DNA of 64,000 nucleotides, from NCBI RefSeq assembly GCF_001429395.1, contig NZ_LMJT01000034.1, forward strand, positions 124,001-188,000, written 5' to 3'. The DNA comes from Allobosea sp. Root381. GTDB taxonomy: Bacteria; Pseudomonadota; Alphaproteobacteria; Rhizobiales; Beijerinckiaceae. A program made the translations under genes and the position numbers. This document shows positions 43,327-53,020 of this stretch, piece after piece (within the stretch, counting starts at the first letter, position 1; the number at the start of each line of letters is the position of its first letter). Under the pieces are notes generated by a model. That model had not been told where the DNA came from and did no database searches. It saw only the letters and a program-made list of their open reading frames with translations.

Positions 43327-43356
43327 GTCATTGCGAGCACCCGGGCTCGCAATGAC
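43327..43356. repeat. Minimal palindromic repeat, GTCATTGCGAG type
   Basis: Perfect 11-bp arms GTCATTGCGAG and CTCGCAATGAC around CACCCGGG, 30 bases in all, between apt and mtnA. A short relative of 23795-23880. Confidence 0.7.
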
Positions 43357-43374
43357 GGATGATCGGCATCGTCT

Positions 43375-43902
43375 TCAATGCCCGGGAAATGAGACCAGCG
43401 TGCGAACCGGAACGCCGAGGCGCCTGATCCGGTCGGCGCCGCCGAGATCGGGCAGATCGACGATGAAGCAGGCGGCGACCACCTCGGCCCCGAGCCCGGT
43501 GAGCAGCTCGACGGCCCCCTCCGCCGTCCCGCCGGTCGCGATCAGGTCGTCGACCAGCAGCACCCGCTCGCCACGGGCCACGGCGTCCTTGTGGATTTCG
43601 ATCTCGTCGGTGCCGTATTCCAGCGCGTAAGTGACGCTCACCGTCTCGCGCGGCAGCTTGCCCTTCTTGCGCACCGGCACGAAGCCGGCCGAGAGCTGGT
43701 GCGCCACCGCCCCGCCGAGAATGAAGCCGCGCGCCTCGATGCCCGCGATGGTGGCGATCTTCAGCCCCGCGAAGGGCTGCACCAGCTCGTCGACGGCGCG
43801 CCGGAAGGCGCGGGCATCGCCGAGCAGCGTGGTGATGTCGCGGAAGACGATGCCGGGCTTGGGATAGTCCGGGATCGCGCGGATGGAATCGGCAAGGTTC
43901 AT
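43375..43902 (-). CDS. apt: Adenine phosphoribosyltransferase
   Basis: A 175-residue purine salvage enzyme (adenine + PRPP to AMP). Motifs: [56 protein letters not shown] and the PRPP loop [18 protein letters not shown]. The ATG at 43902 is 2 bp after the mtnP stop, so translation is coupled. The adenine it uses is the other product of MtnP. Confidence 0.95.
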   Translation of the reverse strand: MNLADSIRAIPDYPKPGIVFRDITTLLGDARAFRRAVDELVQPFAGLKIATIAGIEARGFILGGAVAHQLSAGFVPVRKKGKLPRETVSVTYALEYGTDEIEIHKDAVARGERVLLVDDLIATGGTAEGAVELLTGLGAEVVAACFIVDLPDLGGADRIRRLGVPVRTLVSFPGH

Positions 43903-43904
43903 CG

Positions 43905-44783
43905 TCACGCTGCCTTCAGGATGCGACCGGCGACCGCATCGAGCCTGGCGAGCAATGCCGGATCGCGGAAGGCCGGCGCGGTGATGATGGCATTGTCGAG
44001 CGCATTGTGCGATCCCGCCGGGCAAGGCACGCGCTCAGCCGGGAAGTCAGCCGCCAGCCGCGCCACCAGGCGCCTCGCCCTGTCGGCGTTCTCGTGCAGC
44101 ACCTTGACCACGGCCGCGACGTCGACCGGGCCATGCTCCGCGTGCCAGCAGTCGTAATCCGTCACCATCGCCACCGTCGCATAGGTGATCTCGGCCTCGC
44201 GGGCGAGCTTGGCCTCCGGCATCGCAGTCATGCCGATGAGGTCGTAGCCGAGCCCCTTATAGGTCGTCGATTCGGCATAGGTCGAGAATTGCGGCCCTTC
44301 CATCGTCACCAGCGTACCGCCGCGCACGAAGGCCAGATCCTCGGCGGTCGCGGCATCCGCGATCAGCCCCTGCAGCGCCGGCCCGACCGGGCGCGCGAGC
44401 GAGACATGCGCGACGCAGCCCTTGCCGAAGAAGGAGCTCGGCCGGCCGCTGGTGCGGTCGACGAACTGGTCGACCAGCACGAACAGTCCCGGATAGAGCT
44501 CGGCCTTGTAGGAGCCGCAGGCTGAGAGCGAGACGAGGTCGGTGACGCCGGCGCGCTTCATCACGTCGATATTGGCGCGGTAGTTGATCTCCGAGGGCGG
44601 GATCGCATGGCCGCGGCCGTGGCGCGGCAGGAATGCGATCTTCGTCTTACCCAACCGGCCGATGCGCAGCACGTCGGAGGGTTCACCCCAGGGGCTCTCG
44701 ATGCGCTCCTCGCGCAATTCCGTCAGGCCCGGCAGGTCGTAGATGCCGGAGCCGCCGATGATGCCGAGAACCGCTTCGCTCAT
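43905..44783 (-). CDS. mtnP: S-methyl-5'-thioadenosine phosphorylase
   Basis: A 292-residue trimeric-type phosphorylase that cleaves methylthioadenosine to adenine and methylthioribose 1-phosphate. Motifs: [64 protein letters not shown] and the [14 protein letters not shown] region. The ATG at 44783 has GAGGGA upstream; an open frame to 44867 lacks support. First gene of mtnP-apt-mtnA-aldolase, directly behind petABC. Confidence 0.94.
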   Translation of the reverse strand: MSEAVLGIIGGSGIYDLPGLTELREERIESPWGEPSDVLRIGRLGKTKIAFLPRHGRGHAIPPSEINYRANIDVMKRAGVTDLVSLSACGSYKAELYPGLFVLVDQFVDRTSGRPSSFFGKGCVAHVSLARPVGPALQGLIADAATAEDLAFVRGGTLVTMEGPQFSTYAESTTYKGLGYDLIGMTAMPEAKLAREAEITYATVAMVTDYDCWHAEHGPVDVAAVVKVLHENADRARRLVARLAADFPAERVPCPAGSHNALDNAIITAPAFRDPALLARLDAVAGRILKAA

Positions 44784-44912
44784 GCCTTGTCCCTCATCAC
44801 GGATTGTCTCGGCACGTCCCGTCGCATGCCGGCATGGGGCGCCGCAATGGCAGACTGCACCCGCCAAACGAAAAGGGCCCCGTCGCCGGGGCCCTTGGTG
44901 ATGTCTTGGCGA

Positions 44913-45782
44913 TCAGTGCGCGGCCGAGCCGTCGGGCATCCGCGACCAGACCTTCTTCTTCGTGTAGTAGAGCAGCCCGCCGAAGATCAGCAGGAACAGC
45001 ATCACCTGCAGGCCGATGCGCTTGCGCGCCTCGAGATGCGGCTCGGCGGCCCAGACGAGGAAGGCCGTCACGTCCCTGGCGTACTGCGCCTCGGTCTCCG
45101 GCACCTGCGGCTGGCCGTCGGCGCCCTTCGGATACTCGACCTGCCCGTCATTGAGCGGCTTCGGCATCGCGATCAGGTGACCGGGCATATAGGTGTTGTA
45201 GTACTGGCCGGGCTGCAGGGTGACGCCTTCGGGCGGCGGGTCCTTGTAGCCGGTGAGCAGCGCCGCGAGGTAGTCCGGCCCCTGCTCCTGATACTGGGTG
45301 AAGATGTCGAAGACGAACTTCGGGAAGCCGCGCTCATAGGTGCGCGCCTTTGCGATCACCGACAGATCGACGGGGTAAGCCCCGCCGCTGGCGGCGCGAG
45401 CGGCCTGCTCGTTCGGGAACGGCGAGGGGAACGGGTCGGCCGGGCGGCCCGGCCGCTCGAACATCTCGCCCTCGTCGTTCGGGCCGTCCTTGATCTGGAA
45501 CGTTGCGGCCAGCGCCGTGATCTGGCCGGCACTGAATTCCGGCCCGCCGGGCTGCGACAGGTTGCGGAAGCGCAGCAGCGTGGCGCCGTGGCAGCTCGCG
45601 CAGACCTCCTTGAAGACCTTGTAGCCGCGCTGGAGCTGGGCCCGGTCGAACTTGCCGAAGGGTCCGGAGAAGGACCAGCTCAACTCGGGCGGGATGACAC
45701 GTTCGCCAGCGGCCTGCGCGCTCAGCGGCAGGGCGGCGAGCAGGAGGCCGAAGGCGGCCGAGCGGAACGAAATCTTGCTCAT
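44913..45782 (-). CDS. petC: Cytochrome c1 of the bc1 complex
   Basis: A 289-residue cytochrome c1. It has a signal peptide (SAAFGLLLAALPLSAQAAGE), the haem c motif CASCHG, the axial Met in YMPGHLIAMPKPL, and a C-terminal membrane anchor (GLQVMLFLLIFGGLLYYTKK). It is a separate c1 gene, not a b-c1 fusion as in Bradyrhizobium FbcH. It transfers electrons from the Rieske protein to soluble or membrane cytochrome c. Confidence 0.95.
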   Translation of the reverse strand: MSKISFRSAAFGLLLAALPLSAQAAGERVIPPELSWSFSGPFGKFDRAQLQRGYKVFKEVCASCHGATLLRFRNLSQPGGPEFSAGQITALAATFQIKDGPNDEGEMFERPGRPADPFPSPFPNEQAARAASGGAYPVDLSVIAKARTYERGFPKFVFDIFTQYQEQGPDYLAALLTGYKDPPPEGVTLQPGQYYNTYMPGHLIAMPKPLNDGQVEYPKGADGQPQVPETEAQYARDVTAFLVWAAEPHLEARKRIGLQVMLFLLIFGGLLYYTKKKVWSRMPDGSAAH

Positions 45783-45791
45783 GGTTTCGTC

Positions 45792-47075
45792 TCAGCCCTT
45801 GGCGTTGGGTTCGGCAGCGGTGGCGAGAGCCACCCGCGCGCCCGAGCCGCCCTGCAGCGAGCCGAGCACGGAGTCGGCGATCGAGTTCGGCAGCGCCTTC
45901 GGCCGTTCGAACAAGCCGACGACGAAGAGAGCCACGAAGTAGCCGAAATACAGCGCGGTGAAGATCCGCGAGGCGATGACGTAGCCGCCCTCGGCCGGCA
46001 TGGCGCCGAGCCAGCCCAGGCCGATGCAGACCACGACGAAGGCCCAGAAGAGCTGGCGGCCGATCGGGCGATAGCTCATCGACTTGATCTTGGAGGTGTC
46101 GATCCAGGGCAGGAAGGCGAGCACGACGATCGCCGCGCCCATCGCCACCACGCCGCCGAGCTTGTCGGGGATGGCGCGCAGGATCGCGTAGAACGGCAGG
46201 AAGTACCATTCCGGGACGATATGCGCCGGCGTCACGGCCGGGTTGGCCGGGATGTAGTTGTCGGCATGACCCATGAAGTTCGGCTGGTAGAACACGAAAT
46301 ACGCGAACACGAACATGAAGCAGACCATCCCGAAGATGTCCTTGATGGTCGCGTAGGGCGTGAACGGCACCGTGTCCTTCTGGACGTTCTTCACCTCGAC
46401 GCCGGTCGGGTTGTTCTGGCCGACATGGTGCAGCGCCCAGACGTGCAGGATGACCACGCCGAAGATCATGAACGGCAGCAGGTAATGCAGCGAGAAGAAG
46501 CGGTTCAGCGTCGGGTTGTCGACCGAGAAGCCGCCCCACAGGAAGGTGACGATCGTCTCGCCGACCACAGGCAGGGCCGAGAACAGGTTGGTGATGACGG
46601 TCGCGCCCCAGAAGGACATCTGGCCCCAGGGCAGCACGTAGCCCATGAAGGCGGTCGCCATCATCAGCAGGAAGATCACCACGCCGAGGATCCAGAGCAC
46701 CTCGCGGGGCGCCTTGTAGGAGCCGTAATAGAGGCCGCGGAAGATATGGACGTAGACGGCGACGAAGAACATCGAGGCGCCGTTGGAGTGCAGGTAGCGC
46801 AGCAGCCAGCCATAGTTCACATCGCGCATGATGTGCTCGACGGAGTTGAACGCCATCGTCGCATGCGGGGTGTAGTGCATCACCAGGACGACGCCGGTCA
46901 CGATCTGCGCGACCAGCATGAACATCAGGATGCCGCCGAAGGTCCAGAGGTAGTTCAGGTTGCGCGGGACCGGATAGGACACCGCCGAATCATGCGTCAG
47001 GCGGATGATCGGCAGGCGCGCATCGAGCCAGCGCTCGAAACCCGTCTTCGGGACGTAGGAACTGTGACCACTCAT
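45792..47075 (-). CDS. petB: Cytochrome b of the bc1 complex
   Basis: A 427-residue cytochrome b with eight transmembrane helices. Haem ligands are in the second and fourth helices ([28 protein letters not shown]-type stretch read [40 protein letters not shown]). The Qo-site PEWY motif is present ([15 protein letters not shown]). It lies 9 bp before petC and 53 bp after petA. Confidence 0.96.
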   Translation of the reverse strand: MSGHSSYVPKTGFERWLDARLPIIRLTHDSAVSYPVPRNLNYLWTFGGILMFMLVAQIVTGVVLVMHYTPHATMAFNSVEHIMRDVNYGWLLRYLHSNGASMFFVAVYVHIFRGLYYGSYKAPREVLWILGVVIFLLMMATAFMGYVLPWGQMSFWGATVITNLFSALPVVGETIVTFLWGGFSVDNPTLNRFFSLHYLLPFMIFGVVILHVWALHHVGQNNPTGVEVKNVQKDTVPFTPYATIKDIFGMVCFMFVFAYFVFYQPNFMGHADNYIPANPAVTPAHIVPEWYFLPFYAILRAIPDKLGGVVAMGAAIVVLAFLPWIDTSKIKSMSYRPIGRQLFWAFVVVCIGLGWLGAMPAEGGYVIASRIFTALYFGYFVALFVVGLFERPKALPNSIADSVLGSLQGGSGARVALATAAEPNAKG

Positions 47076-47128
47076 GCGGAATGCCTCGAGGCTGTGTCTT
47101 CCAGGCCGAAACGTGCGAAGCGCATCGC

Positions 47129-47680
47129 TCAGCCGATCCGGATCTTGCTGTCGGTGCTGAAAGCGTAGGGCGGAACCGGCAGGTTGAGCGGCGCCGGGCC
47201 CCTGCGGATGCGGCCGGACGAATCGTAGTGCGAGCCGTGGCAGGGGCAGAACCAGCCGTCGTAATCGCCCTTGTTGTCGCCGGGATTATTGCCGAGCGGA
47301 ACGCAGCCGAGATGGGTGCAGCTGCCATAGACCACGAGGTACTGGTCGTGACCTTCCTTGACGCGGGACTGATCGGTCTGCGGATCGGGCAGCGTCGCGA
47401 CATCGACCGAGCGCGCCTCGTCGATTTCCTTCTTGGTGCGGTGGCGCACGAAGATCAGCTTGCCGCGCCAGAACAGCTTGATCGCCTGCCCCTCGGCGAT
47501 GGGCGCCAGATCGACGTCGATCGGCGCGCCGGCGGCGACCGTCTGCGCGTCGGGCGCGAGCTGGCTCACCAGCGGCACAACGACGGCGCCGAGGCCGACG
47601 GCGCCGGCTGCGCCGGTCGCCAGCATGAGGAAATCGCGGCGGGTGGTCTGGGTCGATTTCGTATCGGTCGCGTGCGCCAC
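47129..47680 (-). CDS. petA: Rieske iron-sulfur subunit of the bc1 complex
   Basis: A 183-residue Rieske protein. It has a twin-arginine signal-anchor ([20 protein letters not shown]) and both cluster boxes: [10 protein letters not shown] (Cys/His and the disulfide Cys) and [14 protein letters not shown]. First gene of petABC. The 191 bp upstream should hold the promoter; a long-spaced inverted repeat GTCTACT...AGTAGAC (47818-47856) lies in that region, nearer the ABC transporter end. Confidence 0.96.
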   Translation of the reverse strand: MAHATDTKSTQTTRRDFLMLATGAAGAVGLGAVVVPLVSQLAPDAQTVAAGAPIDVDLAPIAEGQAIKLFWRGKLIFVRHRTKKEIDEARSVDVATLPDPQTDQSRVKEGHDQYLVVYGSCTHLGCVPLGNNPGDNKGDYDGWFCPCHGSHYDSSGRIRRGPAPLNLPVPPYAFSTDSKIRIG

Positions 47681-47871
47681 GATCCAATCCTCTGTACGTC
47701 AGTCGAGCTTTGGAACAACTCGAAATTACAAGGCTTGCGCCCGTATAGGGGCGCGCCGTGGCGGCCGCAATGCGGCGGCGCGTCACTGCCGCGTCTTTGG
47801 CATGCAGTTTTGACGAAGTCTACTGTTCCACCGATTCCGCGTTGGACGAAGTAGACCCTTCGCGGCAGGCC

Positions 47872-49737
47872 TCAGGCGGAGAGCTTTTCAGGGTCCGCCG
47901 CGGCCAGGAAGCCGCCCGACTGGCGCGACCACAGCCGGGCATAGAGCCCGCCCCGCTCCACCAGCTCGGCATGGTTGCCGATATCGACGATCCGGCCCTT
48001 GTCGAGCACGATCAGCCGGTCGAGCGCGGCGATGGTGGACAGCCGATGCGCGATCGCGATCACCGTCTTGCCCTGCATCAGGGCTTCGAGCTGCTCCTGG
48101 ATCGCCGCTTCGACCTCCGAATCCAGGGCCGAGGTAGCCTCGTCGAGAATCAGGATTGGGGCATCCTTCAGCAGCACACGCGCGATCGCGATGCGCTGGC
48201 GTTGTCCGCCGGAAAGCTTCACGCCGCGTTCGCCGACGCGCGAATCGAAGCCGTGACGGCCGTCCTGATCGCTCAAGCCCTGCACGAACTCATGCGCCAC
48301 GGCCTGCCGCGCCGCCTCGGCGATCTCTTCCGGCGTCGAGCCGATCCGGCCATAGGCGATATTGTCGCCGATCGAGCGGTGCAGCAGTGAATTGTCCTGC
48401 GTCACCATGCCGATCTGGGCGCGAAGCGAGTCCTGCGTGACATGGGCTATATCCTGCCCGTCGATCAGGATGCGCCCGCTCTGCAGCGGATAGAGCCGCA
48501 GCAGCAGGTTCACCAGCGTCGACTTGCCGGCGCCCGATGGCCCGACCAGCCCGATCTTCTCGCCGGGCCGGATCTCGAGATCGAGCCCCTCGAACAGCCC
48601 GTCGCCCCGCCCATAGTTGAAGCGGACCTTGTCGAAGCGGATGCCGCCCTGCTCGACCACGAGCGGCGCCGCATCCGGCGCATCGGTCAGGTCGTGCGGC
48701 TTGGCGATCGTCTCCATACTCTCCTGGACGGAGCCGATATTCTCGAAGACGCCGCGCACCAGATGGATCAGCCAGCTCGACATCTGGACCAGCCGCAGCA
48801 CGAGGCCGATCGAGGCCGCAACCGCACCGGGCGTCATCTCCCCCTGGCTCCAGAGCCAGAGGCAGAGCCAGGCCGTCGCCACGACGAGCAGGCTGTTCAT
48901 CGTCTGCAGGATGACGCTGACGCCGGTGATCAGCCGCGACAGGTTCAGGAAGGCCGCGTTCCAGCGCGTCAGCGAGTCGCGCACGGCCGAGCGCTCGGCA
49001 TCGGCGCGGGCGAAGAGCTTGACGGTCAGGATGTTGGTGTAGGCATCGACGATGCGCCCCGTCGTCGAGGAGCGGCCGAGCGAATTCGCCTCCGAACGCT
49101 TCTTCGCGCGCGGCACGAAATAGATCAGCAGCACGACATAGGCCGAAAGCCAGACCAGCACGGGCAGTGCCAGCCAGAGCGAGGTCGAGCCGAAGAAGCC
49201 GATCGCGACCGACGCGAAGATCAGCGCGTACCAGAGGTCGTCGATGACCTCGATGGTTGCGCCACGGATCGATTGGCCCGCCTGCAGCACGCGCGACGAG
49301 AGCCGCCCGGCGAAGTCGTTCTGGAAATAGCCGAGCGCGTGGCCCAGCGTATAGACATGGTTGCGCCAGCGGATCTGGTTGGTGATCTGCGGCACCACGA
49401 CCTGGTCGACGATGGCGTGGTTGGCGAAATAGACCAGCGGCCTGACCACCACGAGCAGGAAGGCGGCGCTGGCCAGCAGCCAGCCATGCTCGCGGAAGAT
49501 CGTATCGGGCGACTGCGTCGTCAGCAGGTCGACGAACCAGCCGACCATCAGATACATCGCCGCCTCGATGCCGCTGAAGCCGAGCCCCGTCAGCATGATC
49601 AGGGCCATCCAGCCCTTCACGCCCTTGATGTGGTGCCACATGAAGCGCCAGACGCCGCGCGGCGGGGTCTCGCGCTCGTCAAAGGGCGCGAAGACGTCGA
49701 TTCGGCTCTCCAGCCAGCGGAACAGGGCGGTAAACAT
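47872..49737 (-). CDS. ABCB-type ABC exporter (fused permease and ATPase)
   Basis: A 621-residue half-transporter. The N-terminal ABC transporter transmembrane domain has six helices (about 45-340; WMALIMLTGLGFSGIEAAMY), and the ATPase domain has Walker A IGLVGPSGAGKSTLVNLLL, signature KLSGGQRQRIAIARVL, Walker B ILILDEATSALD and switch His IAIAHRLSTI. The ATG at 49737 has GAGGAGGG upstream; an open frame to 49854 is not supported. The substrate (lipid, peptide or drug) is unknown. Immediately upstream of petA on the same strand, but separated by 191 bp. Confidence 0.9.
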   Translation of the reverse strand: MFTALFRWLESRIDVFAPFDERETPPRGVWRFMWHHIKGVKGWMALIMLTGLGFSGIEAAMYLMVGWFVDLLTTQSPDTIFREHGWLLASAAFLLVVVRPLVYFANHAIVDQVVVPQITNQIRWRNHVYTLGHALGYFQNDFAGRLSSRVLQAGQSIRGATIEVIDDLWYALIFASVAIGFFGSTSLWLALPVLVWLSAYVVLLIYFVPRAKKRSEANSLGRSSTTGRIVDAYTNILTVKLFARADAERSAVRDSLTRWNAAFLNLSRLITGVSVILQTMNSLLVVATAWLCLWLWSQGEMTPGAVAASIGLVLRLVQMSSWLIHLVRGVFENIGSVQESMETIAKPHDLTDAPDAAPLVVEQGGIRFDKVRFNYGRGDGLFEGLDLEIRPGEKIGLVGPSGAGKSTLVNLLLRLYPLQSGRILIDGQDIAHVTQDSLRAQIGMVTQDNSLLHRSIGDNIAYGRIGSTPEEIAEAARQAVAHEFVQGLSDQDGRHGFDSRVGERGVKLSGGQRQRIAIARVLLKDAPILILDEATSALDSEVEAAIQEQLEALMQGKTVIAIAHRLSTIAALDRLIVLDKGRIVDIGNHAELVERGGLYARLWSRQSGGFLAAADPEKLSA

Positions 49738-49870
49738 GTCCGCCCTCCTCTGGACCGGCATGGCGACGAAAACTTGGCGTGATATGGGGCGCCCGCTCTG
49801 CAAAGGCCAGCCTGCCTGACGCATAGCTGGCAAAAGCCAGCGTCCTTGACGCATGTCGGCCCGTCACCTC

Positions 49871-50374
49871 ATGACAGCAGCCATGCCGCGCCTCGCCCTC
49901 TACCAGCCCGACATCCCGCAGAACGCCGGCACCATGATCCGCATGGCGGCCTGCCTCGGCATCGCGGTCGACATCGTCGAGCCCGCAGCCTTCGACGTCT
50001 CGGTCCGCAATTTTCGCCGCTCGGGGATGGATTATATCGAGCGCGCCGCGGTCTCCCGTCACGATTCCTTCGCCGCTTTCGAGGCCTGGCGTCGCACTGC
50101 GGGCCATCGCCTCATCCTCGCCGAGACCGACGGCCCCGTACGCCATCTCGATTTCGCCTTCCTGCCCGGCGACATCGTCATGGTCGGCCGGGAGTCGGCG
50201 GGTGTCGGGGCAGAGGTCTATGCAGCCGCCGACGCAGCCGTGCATGTGCCGATGCGGCCCGGCTTGCGGTCACTCAATGTCGCTCTCGCGGCCGCGATGG
50301 TAATCGGCGAGGCCTTGAGGCAAGTGAACGGATATCCCGCCGAAGGCGAGCCGCGGGGAATCCCTCTCCTCTAA
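49871..50374 (+). CDS. trmL: tRNA (cytidine(34)-2'-O)-methyltransferase
   Basis: A 167-residue SPOUT methyltransferase that methylates the wobble base of tRNA-Leu isoacceptors. Motifs: [60 protein letters not shown]. Possible starts are ATG 49853, 49871 and 49883, none with a strong ribosome site. The last codons and the stop lie in a palindrome (50362-50382), so the extreme C-terminus (IPLL) is repeat-encoded. Confidence 0.9.
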   Translation: MTAAMPRLALYQPDIPQNAGTMIRMAACLGIAVDIVEPAAFDVSVRNFRRSGMDYIERAAVSRHDSFAAFEAWRRTAGHRLILAETDGPVRHLDFAFLPGDIVMVGRESAGVGAEVYAAADAAVHVPMRPGLRSLNVALAAAMVIGEALRQVNGYPAEGEPRGIPLL

Positions 50375-50382
50375 GGAGAGGG
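50362..50382. repeat. Short palindrome containing the trmL stop codon
   Basis: CCCTCTCCT-CTA-AGGAGAGGG, a 9-bp perfect stem whose loop and first stem base form the TAA stop. From general knowledge it matches the start of a longer CCCTCTCC...GGAGAGGG intergenic repeat type; it could also act as a terminator. Confidence 0.6.
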
Positions 50383-50519
50383 GCAGGAGTGAGGTGCCGG
50401 TCCGAAATCGTTGGCCTGTGCCCAAGAGGCGTGAAGCTCGCGCTTCTCTGGTCCAGGGGCCGTCCCCTCGCCCCTGCCCGCGCTTCGCCGTCGAAGAACA
50501 GAGTGATGGAGACGGGTGG

Positions 50520-51443
50520 ATGAACGACACCAGGACCGAAACGACAATGCCCGACATGACGGCAGCCGATGCCATGAAGCCGCGCGCCCGGGCCTGGTTC
50601 GAAACGCTGCGGGACCGGATCTGCACCGCCCTCGAGGCGATCGAGGACGAGGCCGCCGGTCCCTTCCCGCCCGAGGCCCACGCGCCGGGCCGCTTCGAGC
50701 GAACGCCCTGGCAGCGCACCAACCACGACGGCGCTCCGGGCGGCGGCGGCGTCATGTCGATCATGCGCGGCCGCGTCTTCGAGAAGGTCGGCGTCCACGT
50801 CTCGACCGTGCACGGCACCTTCATGCCGGAATTCGCCGGCCAGATTCCGGGCGCCGCCGAGGATCCACGCTTCCACGCCACCGGCATCTCGCTGATCGCC
50901 CATCCCTGGAACCCGCACGCGCCAACCGTGCACATGAACACGCGCTTCGTCGTGACGACCAAGCCCTGGTTCGGCGGCGGCGCCGACCTGACACCGGTGC
51001 TCGATGCGAGGCGCAGCCAGGACGATCCCGACGCCATCGCCTTCCATGCCGCGATGCGCGAGCCCTGCGAACGTTGCGCGCCGATCGCGGACTATGACCG
51101 CTTCAAGAAGTGGTGCGACGAGTACTTCTTCCTGAAGCACCGCAACGAGCCGCGCGGCACCGGCGGCATCTTCTACGACTATGTCTGGTCGGGCGATCCG
51201 GAGGGCGATCTCGTCTTCACCCAGGCCGTCGGCGAAGCCTTCCTCGCCGCCTATCCGCCGATCCTGCGCGCCAATATCGGCAAGCCCTGGAGCGAGGCCG
51301 AGCGCTACGAACAGCAGGTCCGGCGCGGCCGCTATGTCGAGTTCAACCTGCTGCACGACCGCGGCACGATCTTCGGGCTGCGCACCGGCGGCAATGTCGA
51401 CTCGATCCTATCCTCGATGCCCCCGACGGTGAGGTGGCCGTAG
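50520..51443 (+). CDS. hemF: Oxygen-dependent coproporphyrinogen III oxidase
   Basis: A 307-residue enzyme that oxidatively decarboxylates coproporphyrinogen III to protoporphyrinogen IX in haem synthesis with O2. Motifs: [40 protein letters not shown] then [41 protein letters not shown], and the C-terminal [17 protein letters not shown]. The ATG at 50520 has GGAGA upstream; 50547 is an alternative. Downstream of trmL, as in other Rhizobiales. Confidence 0.94.
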   Translation: MNDTRTETTMPDMTAADAMKPRARAWFETLRDRICTALEAIEDEAAGPFPPEAHAPGRFERTPWQRTNHDGAPGGGGVMSIMRGRVFEKVGVHVSTVHGTFMPEFAGQIPGAAEDPRFHATGISLIAHPWNPHAPTVHMNTRFVVTTKPWFGGGADLTPVLDARRSQDDPDAIAFHAAMREPCERCAPIADYDRFKKWCDEYFFLKHRNEPRGTGGIFYDYVWSGDPEGDLVFTQAVGEAFLAAYPPILRANIGKPWSEAERYEQQVRRGRYVEFNLLHDRGTIFGLRTGGNVDSILSSMPPTVRWP

Positions 51444-51501
51444 CCAGTGAGCGCTTCGCGCGGCGGAACCGCCACCGTCATTCCGTCGGGAAGCGGAGGT
51501 G

Positions 51502-52746
51502 CTAACACACTGTCTTCAGCGCCGCCGCCGCGCGCTCCACGAACGCGGCCTGCGCCTCCGCCCCATCCGGCGCCCCTGCCTCGATCCAGGCCCGCTGCGC
51601 CGCCTCCAGCACGCGCCCGACTAGCGGCCCGGCCGGAACGCCGAGCGCAATCACATCGCGCCCGCTCGGCCGGAAAGGCGGCGTGCGGCCGAGTTCGGCG
51701 ACCCTGTCGCGCGCCAGTACCTGCCCCGCCCCGTCGGCATTCGCCGCCAGCAACACGAGCCCTGCGGCCACGGCATCCGAGCCGACGCGATGGGCGAGAT
51801 GGCGCAGGAAGGCGATCGACGGCGCTTCGGCTCGCCCCGAAAGCCCCTCCAGCGCAGCGGCGATGCGCTCGATCCGGTCGAACTCCTCATTCGAGAGACG
51901 CAAGCCCTCGCGCAACGCTTGCACGTCCTCGCGCACCGACACGGCGAGCGCCGCCAACCGGAAGGCCGGATACACCGGCCCGGCATCCCCCTCGCCGGCG
52001 ATCGCCACAAAGCGCGCGAGATGCGGCACACGGCCGATCACGGGCATGAGCAGGCCAGCACCGGCCATCGCCGTCACCACCGAGGCCGCACCCGGCGCGA
52101 CCAGCAGTTTCATCACTTCCGCCCGCACCCGCTCGCGCGACAGTCCCGGCAACCCGCCTCGCCCGGCGATGCAGGCGGCGAGCCCGTCACGATCGAGACC
52201 CTCGGCCCCAAAGCGCGCATGGAAGCGGAAGAAGCGCAGGATGCGCAGATAATCCTCGCGGATGCGGGCCTCGGCATCGCCGATGAAGCGCACGCGCCGG
52301 GCCGCGATGTCGGCGAGCCCGCCGCAATGGTCGTGGACCACGCCGTCGCGATCCAGCGAGAGCGCATTGATCGTGAAATCCCGCCGCAGCGCATCCTGGA
52401 TGAAATCGCGCCCGAACACGACCTTCGCGCGGCGCCCGTCGGTCTCAATATCCTCGCGCAGCGTCGTCACCTCGAAGCCGGCGCCGTCACGGACCAGCGT
52501 CACGGTGCCGTGCTCGATTCCCGTCGGCACCGGCTTGAAACCGGCCGCCTTGCCGCGCCGGATCGTCTCCTGCGGCACCGCGGTGGTGGCGAGGTCGACA
52601 TCGCCGATCGGCTCGCCCAGCAGCAGGTCGCGCACCGCCCCGCCGACGACGCGTGTCTCCTCGCCGGCGCCGTTGAGCGCGACGAGCAGCGCCGCGAGCC
52701 CGGGCTGCGCCAGGAACTCGGCGATGCGCGCCTGCGGCAGCGTCAC
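51502..52746 (-). CDS. CCA tRNA nucleotidyltransferase / poly(A) polymerase family
   Basis: A 414-residue class II nucleotidyltransferase that adds or repairs the CCA end of tRNA. The head domain has VVGGAVRDLLLGEPIGDVDL with the catalytic DxD and the RRDFTINALSL motif; the neck has the RFIGDAEARIREDYLRILR segment with the conserved FRFHARFG. It starts with GTG 52746 in the stop of the DUF6111 gene (GTGA). CCA-adding versus A-adding specificity cannot be read with certainty; as no other member is in the window, CCA addition is likely. Confidence 0.9.
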   Translation of the reverse strand: MTLPQARIAEFLAQPGLAALLVALNGAGEETRVVGGAVRDLLLGEPIGDVDLATTAVPQETIRRGKAAGFKPVPTGIEHGTVTLVRDGAGFEVTTLREDIETDGRRAKVVFGRDFIQDALRRDFTINALSLDRDGVVHDHCGGLADIAARRVRFIGDAEARIREDYLRILRFFRFHARFGAEGLDRDGLAACIAGRGGLPGLSRERVRAEVMKLLVAPGAASVVTAMAGAGLLMPVIGRVPHLARFVAIAGEGDAGPVYPAFRLAALAVSVREDVQALREGLRLSNEEFDRIERIAAALEGLSGRAEAPSIAFLRHLAHRVGSDAVAAGLVLLAANADGAGQVLARDRVAELGRTPPFRPSGRDVIALGVPAGPLVGRVLEAAQRAWIEAGAPDGAEAQAAFVERAAAALKTVC

Positions 52747-53000
52747 TTGAAGCGGCCGGGCACCAGCGTCCCGTTCTCCATATGCGGCGGCTCGTAGGCG
52801 CCCTGGTTGCGCGGCGCGCTCCAGCCGCCATAGGCGACGAGCCCGATCGCCAGCAGGAGCCCGACGACCGCCAGCCAGAAGACATGCCGGCTCCAGTGCT
52901 CGACATCGAGCGGGTTGCGGCGCTTGACGATGAGATACCCCGCGAAGACGCAGAAGGGCAGGACGAAGAGCAGAACCTCTTCGATGATCGCGCGCAGCAT
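52743..53000 (-). CDS. DUF6111 family small membrane protein
   Basis: An 85-residue protein with two hydrophobic helices (EEVLLFVLPFCVFAGYLIVK and WLAVVGLLLAIGLVAYGGW) and a short C-terminal part (YEPPHMENGTLVPGRFK). DUF6111 is a small Hyphomicrobiales family without known function. It sits between a NUDIX gene (20 bp) and the CCA transferase (4-bp overlap), so it is co-translated with them. Confidence 0.85.
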   Translation of the reverse strand: MLRAIIEEVLLFVLPFCVFAGYLIVKRRNPLDVEHWSRHVFWLAVVGLLLAIGLVAYGGWSAPRNQGAYEPPHMENGTLVPGRFK

Positions 53001-53020
53001 GTGACTTCAATCCAGTCGTT

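Noticed and set aside
44607..47168. Long open frame on the plus strand (853 codons)
   Set aside because: Antisense to mtnP, petC and petB, which are certain. His/Arg/Asp-rich translation without motifs.
47818..47856. Inverted repeat GTCTACT...AGTAGAC as a terminator of the ABC exporter gene
   Set aside because: A 25-base loop with only a 7-bp stem and no T-run is too weak; it is noted only in the petA entry.
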